The notes below the pieces were generated by a model. It was not told where the DNA came from. It was given only the letters and a program-made list of their open reading frames with translations, and ran no database searches. A stretch of DNA of 27,141 nucleotides, from the NCBI GenBank assembly GCA_021736615.1, contig JAIPFN010000093.1, positions 1-27,141 on the forward strand. The letters run 5' to 3'. Positions within the stretch are counted from its first letter, which is position 1. Every line of letters starts with the position of its first letter. The stretch is from Phycisphaerae bacterium. GTDB lineage: Bacteria > Planctomycetota > Phycisphaerae > Sedimentisphaerales > Anaerohalosphaeraceae. Made by a program: the position numbers and the translations under genes. Shown here piece after piece: positions 16,302 to 23,944 of the stretch.

Positions 16302-17678
16302 GTGGAATTATCAGGAAATAATGACGATATTGTTATGTTCGGTCAGAAAATACCGTTTCTGCCCGTTGAGCTAACCGTATTTATTTGGTATTTGCCCAGA
16401 AAGGCCATAATGGACCCGGTAACCCAGTTACATCAGATTTGGGATTCTTTTGCGTTTACCCGGTTGCTCAGGACATTCCGCATGTCCGTTAGTCCGGCAA
16501 AATTACTCATCGCAATGATGGCTATTGTGCTGATAACCGCCTTCGGCTGGCTGATGGACTCCGTAACAGTAGCGACCCAAAACACATTATCCGGCAAGAA
16601 AACGATGATGCCCGGCGCAGATTCGATCGCCGAATACGGAACTCCCGCCCAGTGGCCAATATTTAAAGAGAAAGCTCTGACATTTCGAGTACTTGAAGGT
16701 TTTAGCGAAACAAGAGGCGTTTTTGCAACTCTCTGGAATATTACGACAGCGCGATTTCATGCCGCCGTCATTTCATTTGTAACATTAAAGCCATTTGACG
16801 GCCTCGATAATCTCTGGCTATGCGTAACATCGCTCCATTGGGCAATAAAATTCCATCCCATCTATTCTGTCATCTTCCTTACATTTGTAATAGTTGTAAT
16901 GTCTTTTTCCGGCGGTGCGATCTGCAGACTTGCCGCACTGGAATTTGCAAGGGGCGAAAAACCCGGATTAACCGAAGCAATGAAATTCAGTTGGCAAAAA
17001 CTCGGAGGCTTTATAACCGCACCGGCAATACCGATTACAATTATGGTCGTCGCCGGGGCATTCATCGTAATTCTCGGACTTGCCGGAAACATACCCGTGG
17101 CGGGAAAATTCATTATGGCTCTCGGTATACCTGTCGGCCTGGTAATCGGGCTGATTATATCACTTTTCCTGGTTGGAACGATTATAGGGTTTAACATAAT
17201 GACTCCGGCGATCGCATACGAAGGAAGCAACGGATTCGACGCCATAAGCAGATCCTTCGCCTATGTCTTTGCTCACCCTTGGGCAGTGACATTTTACGGA
17301 ATACTTGCTTCAATATACGGGGCAGTTTCATATTTATTCGTAAGATCATTCGCGTTCCTGCTTTTGTTGATAACATACACTCTAGTCAATATAGGACTAA
17401 ACAACGACGGGAACGGGGCCATGCTCGAAAAAATATGGGCAAAACCGGAATTCTTCAACCTGCTTAGAGAAAACCCCGATCTATCCTTAACTAAAATGGA
17501 ACTTGCGACTTCTTTAATTATCAACACATCTATCCTTACTGTCGTCGCCTTGCTGATAGCTTTTGTATTTAGCTTTTATTATTGCTCATGGACTATAATC
17601 TACGCACTAATGCGAGAGAAAGTAGACAAAACTCCATCTGATCAGATATATATTCATCTTGACCAGGTCAGGGATTAG
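16302..17678 (+). CDS. Multi-pass membrane protein of unknown function
   Basis: A 458-residue integral membrane protein that I cannot assign to a characterised function. Hydrophobic segments lie near residues 67-85, 184-206, 239-262, 270-299, 327-364 (probably two helices) and 406-436. A soluble stretch of about 95 residues (90-183) follows the first helix. TPAIAYEGSNGFDAISRSFAYVFAHPW (about 301-327) resembles the conserved E-G-x(n)-A-I-x-R-S segment of stress-type bacterial membrane proteins in the glycerophosphodiesterase-membrane-domain-like group; this is a weak likeness. The start is uncertain: GTG at 16302 has GGGA upstream, and an in-frame ATG occurs at 16335. The upstream neighbour is a B12 radical SAM gene 225 bp away, so it may be transcribed on its own. 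Confidence 0.8.
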   Translation: MELSGNNDDIVMFGQKIPFLPVELTVFIWYLPRKAIMDPVTQLHQIWDSFAFTRLLRTFRMSVSPAKLLIAMMAIVLITAFGWLMDSVTVATQNTLSGKKTMMPGADSIAEYGTPAQWPIFKEKALTFRVLEGFSETRGVFATLWNITTARFHAAVISFVTLKPFDGLDNLWLCVTSLHWAIKFHPIYSVIFLTFVIVVMSFSGGAICRLAALEFARGEKPGLTEAMKFSWQKLGGFITAPAIPITIMVVAGAFIVILGLAGNIPVAGKFIMALGIPVGLVIGLIISLFLVGTIIGFNIMTPAIAYEGSNGFDAISRSFAYVFAHPWAVTFYGILASIYGAVSYLFVRSFAFLLLLITYTLVNIGLNNDGNGAMLEKIWAKPEFFNLLRENPDLSLTKMELATSLIINTSILTVVALLIAFVFSFYYCSWTIIYALMREKVDKTPSDQIYIHLDQVRD

Positions 17679-17791
17679 CCGTTAACTGCATACTCCCGGG
17701 CTAAAGCCAGTCTTAAACCAGGCACTTGCCTCTGAGGCCCTGCAAAGAATATTGAAAGCGGCTGTTAGTTGCCGGATTTAAAAAACAAATA

Positions 17792-17819
17792 TTGACAAAA
17801 TAATTAATTATGGTATACT
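17792..17819 (+). promoter_or_regulatory. Near-consensus sigma-70 promoter of the nucleotide-sugar dehydratase gene, overlapped by a GTATAC inverted repeat
   Basis: TTGACA (17792-17797), 16 bp, TATACT (17814-17819), about 50 bp before the ATG. The -10 is embedded in two GTATAC palindromes separated by TT (17813-17826), a possible operator. Confidence 0.7.
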
Positions 17820-17867
17820 TGTATACTTCGTAAACTCTGGAAACGCAATACTTTATAGCCTAAACAT

Positions 17868-19820
17868 ATGCCTGAATCAAACGAAAAAAAAATAGCCGCT
17901 CCCGAAGACGGCAACTCCGTAGAAACGTCAAAAAGAACGATAGAGTCACTTCTTCGCTACCGAAGATTCATCATCTTCATTGCGCACATACTCGCCTTCA
18001 CCATATCACTTGGACTTTCTTTTTTACTAATACATAACATGCAGATAAAAAAGGACTGGTTAGTCTACCAGTATCCCTTTATGCTGCTGTTTATGGTGCC
18101 TATCAAACTGGTTGTATTCGGACTCTTCAGGCAATACAGCGGATGGTGGAGATATGTGGGCATCTCCGACCTGCTCGTCGTCGCTAAAGCATCCCTTATA
18201 AGCACAGCGATCATAGTCGCAGCCTGGTACATAGGTTGGCAGATAGAGTATGTTCAGCTCGGAATTAAAAAACTTGTCGGAATCGGCGACGGGATAATCC
18301 TGCTCGATTTCTTTATTACGGTTATGACGCTGTCCGGCCTGAGAATGGTTGTAAGATTATACCATGAAGAGTTCCGTCAGGAGAACCCCACAGGTCTTAC
18401 CAGACTTCTAATTGTCGGTGCAGGTGACGCCGGTGAAGCCCTGCTTCGCGAAACCATGCGAATGAAAAATGCTCAATACGAGGTGATAGGCTTTGTCGAC
18501 GACAACCCCAGAAAAATTGGCGTCAGAATACACGGACTAACCGTCCTGGGTACAACAAATCGACTTCTGGAAATATGCAAAAAACATAACGTCGAAGAAA
18601 TCGCTATCGCCATCCCAAGCGCAAACCACAAACAACTGAGAAAAGTAATCCAGATATGCCAGGGAACAAAGATAAGATTCAGAACGGTCCCTTCGATCAC
18701 CGACATCGCTTCGGGAAAACTGAGAGTTTCCCAGATAAGAGACGTCGCAATCGACGACCTGCTGGGCAGAGACGTTGTCGAACTGGACCTTGAATCCATC
18801 GAATCATTCCTCAGCAATAAGACCATTCTGGTTACCGGTGCCGGCGGATCGATCGGTTCGGAAATGTGCAGGCAGGTCTGCAAATTCGGGCCTAAACTGC
18901 TCCTGCTCGTTGAGCAAGCCGAAAACCCGCTATTCTTCATCGAACGCGAACTGAGAAAAGACTACCCGGACGTAAAAATGATGGCCCTGATACGGGACAT
19001 CACAAACAGACCGAGAATACGGCAGGTCTTCGAAAAATACAAACCGCAGGTGGTTATACACGCCGCCGCGCACAAACACGTCCCGCTGATGGAAGAAAAC
19101 CCCGGCGAGGCAATCGTCAATAATATAATGGGTTCAAAAAATATTTGCGACTGTGCGGCCGACTTCGGCGCAGACGACTTCGTAATGATCAGCACAGACA
19201 AAGCCGTCAACCCAACAAGTATAATGGGTTCGACAAAACGAATCGCCGAAATGTACGTCCAGTCCAAAAAGAGTGCCTCGGGCACTCATTTCACGACAGT
19301 ACGATTTGGAAACGTCCTTGGCTCCAACGGCTCGGTAGTACCGATCTTCAACAAACAGATCGCCGCCGGCGGCCCTGTTACGGTGACCCACCCCGAAATG
19401 GAAAGATACTTCATGACCATACCCGAGGCCAGCCAGCTCGTTTTACAGGCGGCAACTCTCGGCAAAGGCGGCGAGATATTCGTACTCGACATGGGCGAAC
19501 CGGTCAAGATCGTTCACCTGGCAAGGGAACTGATAACACTTAGCGGTTTCCGTCCCGACGAGGACATCGAAATAGTATTCTCCGGAATGAGACCCGGCGA
19601 AAAGCTCTTTGAGGAACTTTCCATCGAAGGCGAGGACATGCTCCCGACAAAGCACCCAAAGATCGCGGCATGGCAAAACAAACCCGTTGACAGAGATACC
19701 CTAAAGAAAACAATTGCCATGTTGCTCAGAACGGCAAAGACCCAAAACCACAATAAACTGGTAGAGATAATAAAGACAGTGATCCCGGAATACATCGGCG
19801 ACAAACCAAACGGCAGCTAA
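17868..19820 (+). CDS. FlaA1/CapD-type membrane-anchored UDP-sugar 4,6-dehydratase/epimerase
   Basis: A 650-residue polysaccharide-biosynthesis protein. Four membrane helices lie near residues 33-55, 68-87, 105-124 and 140-162. A CoA-binding-like Rossmann domain follows (LLIVGAGDAGEALL, about 181-193). The catalytic extended-SDR domain starts with LVTGAGGSIGSE (about 321-332) and carries STDKAVNPTSIMGSTKR (about 442-458), in which Met453 takes the place of the usual SDR tyrosine near Lys457, as in the WbpM/CapD group. FSGMRPGEKLFEEL near 571-584 is also family-typical. The family makes UDP-4-keto-6-deoxy sugars for O-antigen or capsule. The gene stands alone behind a strong promoter; no glycosyltransferases are adjacent, so the glycan is unknown. 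Confidence 0.95.
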   Translation: MPESNEKKIAAPEDGNSVETSKRTIESLLRYRRFIIFIAHILAFTISLGLSFLLIHNMQIKKDWLVYQYPFMLLFMVPIKLVVFGLFRQYSGWWRYVGISDLLVVAKASLISTAIIVAAWYIGWQIEYVQLGIKKLVGIGDGIILLDFFITVMTLSGLRMVVRLYHEEFRQENPTGLTRLLIVGAGDAGEALLRETMRMKNAQYEVIGFVDDNPRKIGVRIHGLTVLGTTNRLLEICKKHNVEEIAIAIPSANHKQLRKVIQICQGTKIRFRTVPSITDIASGKLRVSQIRDVAIDDLLGRDVVELDLESIESFLSNKTILVTGAGGSIGSEMCRQVCKFGPKLLLLVEQAENPLFFIERELRKDYPDVKMMALIRDITNRPRIRQVFEKYKPQVVIHAAAHKHVPLMEENPGEAIVNNIMGSKNICDCAADFGADDFVMISTDKAVNPTSIMGSTKRIAEMYVQSKKSASGTHFTTVRFGNVLGSNGSVVPIFNKQIAAGGPVTVTHPEMERYFMTIPEASQLVLQAATLGKGGEIFVLDMGEPVKIVHLARELITLSGFRPDEDIEIVFSGMRPGEKLFEELSIEGEDMLPTKHPKIAAWQNKPVDRDTLKKTIAMLLRTAKTQNHNKLVEIIKTVIPEYIGDKPNGS

Positions 19821-20043
19821 TTCAAATCCCCGATAAGCGGATATACCACCTTTGTTGAATTTAGTTTCCCGTAAAATTCACGCTAAAAAAAAACGATCAA
19901 AAACGATCATTTCTTGTAATTTCCTTACACTTTTTGCGAATTTATGAACTTTTTTGAACATTTCTGAGCGATTTAAAGTCCAGATTTGGCCAAAAACCAC
20001 AGGTGGGAAATATCCACAATGTCCATTATCGTCGATATTTAAT

Positions 20044-20074
20044 AAAAAACGGGATCATCCAAAGGACGATCCCG
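20044..20074 (-). terminator. Intrinsic terminator after the tyrosine recombinase gene
   Basis: On the minus strand CGGGATCGTCC pairs with GGATGATCCCG (11 bp with one G-T pair) around TTT, then TTTTTT. It lies about 30 bp past the recombinase stop, in the convergent spacer 19821-20105. Confidence 0.85.
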
Positions 20075-20105
20075 CTATAATTTCAAACATAAATCAAGAC
20101 AATTA

Positions 20106-21122
20106 TTACCGACCCATTTCATCTCTTGGGTGCGAACTATCGTAAACTTCCTTGATTTTTGAGGTTGTCAGGTGGGTGTAAACCTGTGTCGTCGAAAGTG
20201 ACTGATGGCCGAGGAGTTCCTGAACGCTTCTGAGATCGGCACCGTTGTTAAGCATGTGCGTTGCGAAGCTGTGACGCAACGTATGCGGGCTGATAGCTGG
20301 GTCAAGACCGGCTTCTTTAAGGTATTTATCCATCTTACGGCGAACGCTTCTTACAGAGAGTCTCTTGCCGTGCTTGTTGGCAAACAAAACCTTACCATCA
20401 AAATTGCTGTCGTTAGCCATCCGCCTGTTTCGGAACTCGATGTAATGCTGTATAGACTGCAAAGCACTCGAACCGATCGGTGCGATGCGTTCTTTCTTAC
20501 CTTTACCGCGAATGTGAATAACTTCGCCAAGGAAGTCGACATCGTCCATGTTCAAGGCAACAATCTCGCTGACTCTCATACCAGTACTATAGAGAACCTC
20601 AAGGATAGCTTTATCACGTGCACCGAGCCAGTTATTAATGGGAGGGGCACTGAGCAAGCGCTGAACCTCTTCATATTCGAGGAACTTGGGGAGTTTCTTT
20701 TCCTGCTTTGGAGTCTTAACGGTGGCGACAGGATTTGAATCTATATAATTTCGCCTTACCAAAAACTTGTAGAAACTGCGAAGCGTAGCTAGCTTGCGAG
20801 CGGTAGTAGACTTGGAGTACTGCTGCTCGTTAAGCTCGGCCATGAACCTTCTGACGGTATCTGTATCAACGGTCAGCAGCAGTTCTTTAAGGTCTACCCG
20901 GGTCTGCTCGGCAACGGCGGTTCCGCTATCTGATGCGGACGACCATGGATTACCTCCCGATCCGGATTGTCCGCCGTCATTACCCGGAGAATCGCTGCTC
21001 TTGACAATAAAACCGGAGAATTGACTCAGGTCGGCTCCGTAGCATTTCGCGGTATGCGGAGAGAAATGCTTTTCATAGGTCAAATAACTAATAAAATCCT
21101 GGATAAGTGTGCAGTCTGTCAT
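20106..21122 (-). CDS. xerC: Tyrosine recombinase XerC/XerD-like with a Gly/Ser-rich insert
   Basis: A 338-residue site-specific recombinase, longer than the usual ~300. All catalytic residues are present: R183 (TGMRVSE), K207 (RGKGKKE), H280 and R283 (HTLRHSFATH), H306 (LLGHQSL) and nucleophile Y315 (TTQVYTH). The N-terminal SAM-like core-binding domain (LIQDFISYLTYEKHFSPHT) is interrupted at about residues 41-78 by a Ser/Gly/Asp-rich low-complexity insert. Xer recombinases resolve chromosome dimers at dif; XerC versus XerD cannot be decided from this sequence. The start ATG 21122 has a weak AGAAG Shine-Dalgarno. An 83-residue gene ends 90 bp upstream in the same direction and may be co-transcribed. 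A terminator follows. No mobile-element context is visible, so a housekeeping role is likely. Confidence 0.93.
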   Translation of the reverse strand: MTDCTLIQDFISYLTYEKHFSPHTAKCYGADLSQFSGFIVKSSDSPGNDGGQSGSGGNPWSSASDSGTAVAEQTRVDLKELLLTVDTDTVRRFMAELNEQQYSKSTTARKLATLRSFYKFLVRRNYIDSNPVATVKTPKQEKKLPKFLEYEEVQRLLSAPPINNWLGARDKAILEVLYSTGMRVSEIVALNMDDVDFLGEVIHIRGKGKKERIAPIGSSALQSIQHYIEFRNRRMANDSNFDGKVLFANKHGKRLSVRSVRRKMDKYLKEAGLDPAISPHTLRHSFATHMLNNGADLRSVQELLGHQSLSTTQVYTHLTTSKIKEVYDSSHPRDEMGR

Positions 21123-21212
21123 ATTCTTCTACTTTCTAAAATTAATTACGGCACATTTCTTATCCCTCCGCGACCCGACAGTCGCATAAGATAATCTATT
21201 TACATTTTAAAA

Positions 21213-21464
21213 CTATTCACAATCAATAAATGATTGCATGGCGTCGGGCATATCCTTATGCAGAAGTTTATCTGCCTCGCCAATTAACGACTGAGTCAGC
21301 TTATAACTCAAAACCGCCGCGTCAAACCAGTCAAAGTCCGTATGTCTATCAGTCGCCTGATCTACAAGAGTATCCAGAAGTTCACCTTCGCTTCCTTTGT
21401 CATAACGAAAGATATACTTCTCTGCCCCCTTATTCAGAACTAACTGCTTTGTTTCCGTAGCCAT
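21213..21464 (-). CDS. Hypothetical 83-residue acidic protein upstream of the Xer recombinase
   Basis: I do not recognise a characterised family. The 83 residues have no signal peptide or membrane helix. The N-terminal part (KQLVLNKGAEKYIFRYDKGSE) looks like short beta strands; the rest is helical (ELLDTLVDQATD, DWFDAAVLSYKLTQSLIGEADKLL). ATG 21464 has AGGG upstream. It precedes the recombinase gene by 90 bp in the same direction, suggesting co-transcription. Two TTATCGG-containing inverted repeats lie upstream of it. Codon use and composition fit the neighbours. Confidence 0.75.
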   Translation of the reverse strand: MATETKQLVLNKGAEKYIFRYDKGSEGELLDTLVDQATDRHTDFDWFDAAVLSYKLTQSLIGEADKLLHKDMPDAMQSFIDCE

Positions 21465-21518
21465 ATTTTTGAACCCTATAACAAGTCGAACTTAAAACTA
21501 CTAACTCCATATAACCTT

Positions 21519-21539
21519 TTATCGGTCTTAACCCGATAA
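21519..21539. repeat. Inverted repeat TTATCGG/CCGATAA
   Basis: Seven-base arms TTATCGG and CCGATAA around seven bases, 55-75 bp upstream of the 83-residue gene start. It could be an operator or a leader hairpin. Confidence 0.5.
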
Positions 21540-21603
21540 TCTGAAATAATTTAATGTAATTTTATAAAAAATATTTCAATAGCGTAAGTTATGCCACAGG
21601 AAG

Positions 21604-21636
21604 AGTTATCGGTCTCTTAATAGCCAAGGGATAACT
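21604..21636. repeat. Inverted repeat AGTTATC/GATAACT sharing TTATCGGTCT
   Basis: Seven-base arms AGTTATC and GATAACT. The left side repeats the TTATCGGTCT of the repeat at 21519. It lies about 140-170 bp upstream of the 83-residue gene. Confidence 0.45.
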
Positions 21637-21678
21637 AAATAAGCAAAAAACCTGTTAATTCGCTTGAAAAAAGCACTT

Positions 21679-21720
21679 AAAAAAAAGAACAACCACAGGG
21701 ATGTCCTATAATTGTTCTTT
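21679..21720 (-). terminator. Intrinsic terminator after the COG0731 radical SAM gene
   Basis: On the minus strand AAAGAACAA pairs with TTGTTCTTT (9 bp); the 19-base loop can form a small inner hairpin. A run of T residues follows. It is about 115 bp past the stop at 21835. Confidence 0.75.
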
Positions 21721-21834
21721 CGGCCAATAAAACCGTTAGACTTGAAAAAAAGAGATAAAAAACTCATTGTTGCGGTAAATTTACTTTGTTGGCTCAGCCG
21801 CCAAGCACGGAGTGACCAATGCCACCCGGCATTA

Positions 21835-22782
21835 TTACTGCTGCTGCATTAAAATATAATAGACAACCCCACCCTTTTGCTCTGTTTCGACTAATCCTTT
21901 ACTCTCCAGCGATGCCACCGCATGCTCGACGCTTGAACTGCTGACATTAAGCGACTGTGCCATTCCCTCAATACTGCATGGACGGCGTTTTAGCATATCC
22001 AATATCCTGTCGGCATCGGCATTAGCGGCATTGTGAGCCGCTTTGTTCGGAAATCCGGCAATTATCTCGCAACCAGATCCGATTTTTGCTGCAATTGCTG
22101 AAAGCTTTTCCTGCGATACCGCTTTTGCGGACTTGTCGGCGGTTGGCCGGACGGCGGTATTTATTTGAATCTTATCAGGGCTGATACCGGCGATTACCCG
22201 GGACATCTTTTCGACCTGCTCATCTGAAGTGTTTACCCCGTCGCAAAAGAAAACCTCCAGCCATATCTGCCCCTTGTATTCTGCCCTGAATGCGGCAAGG
22301 CCATCAACAAGGGATTTAAAAGTCAAGTCGGCATGCGGACAGTTCATTGCCCTGAAAGTATCATCATCTCCGGCATCGAGGGAGGGCATTACCGCGTCGG
22401 CTCTGCTGATATCTGCTCGCACATGAGGGTCGTTGAGCAAAGTACCGTTTGTGATCACCGCGACAGGAATATCTGTCATCGCTTTGATCCGGTCGATCAA
22501 TCGGCCAATATCGGAGTTTAAAGTCGGCTCACCGGAACCGCTGATCGTTATGAAATCAGCTTCTAACCCGCCGGCGAGTTTATCTTTAATCTCGGCAGCG
22601 ACAAGTTCGACATCGACATACGGCTTACGCTCGGTGGTAGTAACGCCGTTTACACCAAGCTGGCAATAAATACAATTCTGCGTGCATGTCTTAAGAGGTA
22701 CAATATCAACCCCAAGACTGCGGCCTAGCCGACGTGAAGGTACAGGCCCAAAGATATATTTGTATTTTTTAGTATCACTCAT
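21835..22782 (-). CDS. COG0731-type radical SAM protein with C-terminal winged helix
   Basis: A 315-residue protein. ATG 22782 is chosen because AAGGA lies 8-9 bases upstream; a longer start at 22821 would reach almost to the kdsA stop. The N-terminus FGPVPSRRLGRSLGVDIVP is a hallmark of the COG0731 (Fe-S oxidoreductase) group, followed by the cluster motif C33-x3-C37-x2-C40 in CTQNCIYCQLG. ITISGSGEPTLN and AVITNGTLL are the usual radical SAM strands. After about residue 250 a winged-helix-like segment follows (ILDMLKRRPCSIEGMAQSLNVSSSSVEHAVASLESKGLV), which may bind nucleic acid or only fold as an accessory domain. The reaction is unknown. It is 49 bp downstream of kdsA and probably co-transcribed. 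Confidence 0.9.
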   Translation of the reverse strand: MSDTKKYKYIFGPVPSRRLGRSLGVDIVPLKTCTQNCIYCQLGVNGVTTTERKPYVDVELVAAEIKDKLAGGLEADFITISGSGEPTLNSDIGRLIDRIKAMTDIPVAVITNGTLLNDPHVRADISRADAVMPSLDAGDDDTFRAMNCPHADLTFKSLVDGLAAFRAEYKGQIWLEVFFCDGVNTSDEQVEKMSRVIAGISPDKIQINTAVRPTADKSAKAVSQEKLSAIAAKIGSGCEIIAGFPNKAAHNAANADADRILDMLKRRPCSIEGMAQSLNVSSSSVEHAVASLESKGLVETEQKGGVVYYILMQQQ

Positions 22783-22831
22783 TATCGATTTCCTTATTGG
22801 GAGCTTTTTTGGCACCCACAAGGGATTGTTC

Positions 22832-23653
22832 CTACGGTTTGTTTACAACCGTAAAAATCGCCGAGCAATCTGAAACCAGATCATTGATCCACGCAGTCGG
22901 TATCATGCATGCTGCGTCACATTTGGCGTTATCCGGGTCTGGGTGGATTTCCATGAACAGCCCGTTTGCGCCGGCGGCAACTGCTGCTCTTGCCAGTACC
23001 GGCGTCAATGGTCTGGCTCCGCCGCTCATACCGCCGAGTCCGCCGGGCTGCTGGGTACTGTGGGTCGCGTCAAAAATGACCGGACATCCAAGCCCTTTCA
23101 TAATCGGAAAGCCGCCAAAATCGTTTACGAGTCGATTGTAACCGAAAAATGTCCCGCGCTCTGTCAGCATTATCTTTTCGTTGCCGGAGGCGCGAACCTT
23201 GCCAACAACATTTGTCATCTCTTCGGGAGAGACAAACTGGCCCTTTTTGACGCTGATGGGTTTGCCCGTCTTTGCGCAGGCGGCAAGAAGATCAGTCTGC
23301 CTGCAAAGAAATGCCGGTATCTGCAAACAGTCTACAACGTCGGCAACGGGGGCGGCCTGTTCGGGAAGATGAACATCGGTCATCACGGGCAAACCTGTTT
23401 CCTTGCGAATCTTTGCCAGTATCTCAAGACCCTTTTCCATGCCCGGGCCTCGATAGCTGGTTATGGACGAACGGTTAGCTTTATCGAAGCTGCCCTTAAA
23501 GACCATCGGCACGCCGGCAGCCTTTCGCACCTCGAGCAGCGTCTGTGCAACTTCCATACAAAGGTCAAAGCTCTCGATCACACAAGGGCCTGCGATAACA
23601 AAAAGTCCCTCGTCAAAACCTACAGGAACATCACCAATATTAAACAAACTCAT
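22832..23653 (-). CDS. kdsA: 3-deoxy-8-phosphooctulonate synthase (KDO-8-phosphate synthase), metal-dependent type
   Basis: A 273-residue cytoplasmic enzyme that condenses arabinose 5-phosphate with phosphoenolpyruvate to form KDO 8-phosphate, a precursor of lipopolysaccharide inner core. Clear motifs include FVIAGPCVIES, FKGSFDKANRSS, SYRGPGMEKG, TDVHLPEQ, IPAFLCRQTDLL, KKGQFVSPEEM and FDATHSTQQPGG. The metal ligands of the metal-dependent class are present: C24 (IAGPCVIES, Asn in the E. coli enzyme), H198, E235 (EIHPDPD) and D246. Length is as usual for the family. ATG 23653 has AGGAAAG upstream. It indicates an outer membrane with KDO-containing lipid. A radical SAM gene follows 49 bp downstream. 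The upstream spacer contains repeats and no obvious consensus promoter. Confidence 0.97.
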   Translation of the reverse strand: MSLFNIGDVPVGFDEGLFVIAGPCVIESFDLCMEVAQTLLEVRKAAGVPMVFKGSFDKANRSSITSYRGPGMEKGLEILAKIRKETGLPVMTDVHLPEQAAPVADVVDCLQIPAFLCRQTDLLAACAKTGKPISVKKGQFVSPEEMTNVVGKVRASGNEKIMLTERGTFFGYNRLVNDFGGFPIMKGLGCPVIFDATHSTQQPGGLGGMSGGARPLTPVLARAAVAAGANGLFMEIHPDPDNAKCDAACMIPTAWINDLVSDCSAIFTVVNKP

Positions 23654-23697
23654 AAAAACTTTCCTAAATTTTGATTTTTAATTCTTGATTTTTAATC

Positions 23698-23730
23698 ACT
23701 CTTGTCCAAGATAAAGCTTTGGTCAAGAGT
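23698..23730. repeat. Inverted repeat ACTCTTG/CAAGAGT
   Basis: Seven-base arms ACTCTTG and CAAGAGT, extended after one mismatch by CCAA and TTGG, in the kdsA upstream spacer about 45-77 bp before the start. It could be a leader hairpin or operator of kdsA. It adjoins the heptamer tract at 23733. Confidence 0.5.
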
Positions 23731-23732
23731 CC

Positions 23733-23760
23733 GTAAGTAGTAAGTCGTGAGTCGTAAGTC
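23733..23760 (+). repeat. Heptamer tandem repeat, GTAAGTN type
   Basis: Four consecutive 7-mers: GTAAGTA, GTAAGTC, GTGAGTC, GTAAGTC. This is the clearest member of the family also found at 2590, 7572 and 10150. It lies in the 291-bp spacer between the lipid kinase gene and kdsA. Confidence 0.65.
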
Positions 23761-23944
23761 GGAATATTGGTAAATTTTGCTTTATTTGGCGTGTTTTGTT
23801 GGTTTGATTTTTTAGGTCAGCATTATAATGTAACCTGTTTTTGAACCTTGCAAAACCTGCCTTAAGAGCATTGATTTTATACATTTAAGCTACTTTCTTA
23901 TTGAAAAACTAAATTGTTTTGGACAGCAATGATTTTTGATCTAC

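Larger units (their letters stand above)
21465..21834. other. Intergenic region with paired inverted repeats and a terminator (370 bp)
   Basis: This region holds two inverted repeats sharing TTATCGGTCT (21519-21539 and 21604-21636), upstream of the 83-residue gene, and the terminator of the radical SAM gene at 21679-21720. No gene was seen in it. Confidence 0.6.

Noticed and set aside
20010..20018. ATATCCACA, one mismatch from a DnaA box
   Set aside because: It is a single site with no cluster, no AT-rich unwinding pattern tied to it and no dnaA, dnaN or gidA gene nearby.
23822..23853. TATAAT (minus strand) with TTGCAA 20 bp upstream as a kdsA promoter
   Set aside because: The spacing of 20 bp is too long and the -35 is poor; the -10 alone is not evidence.
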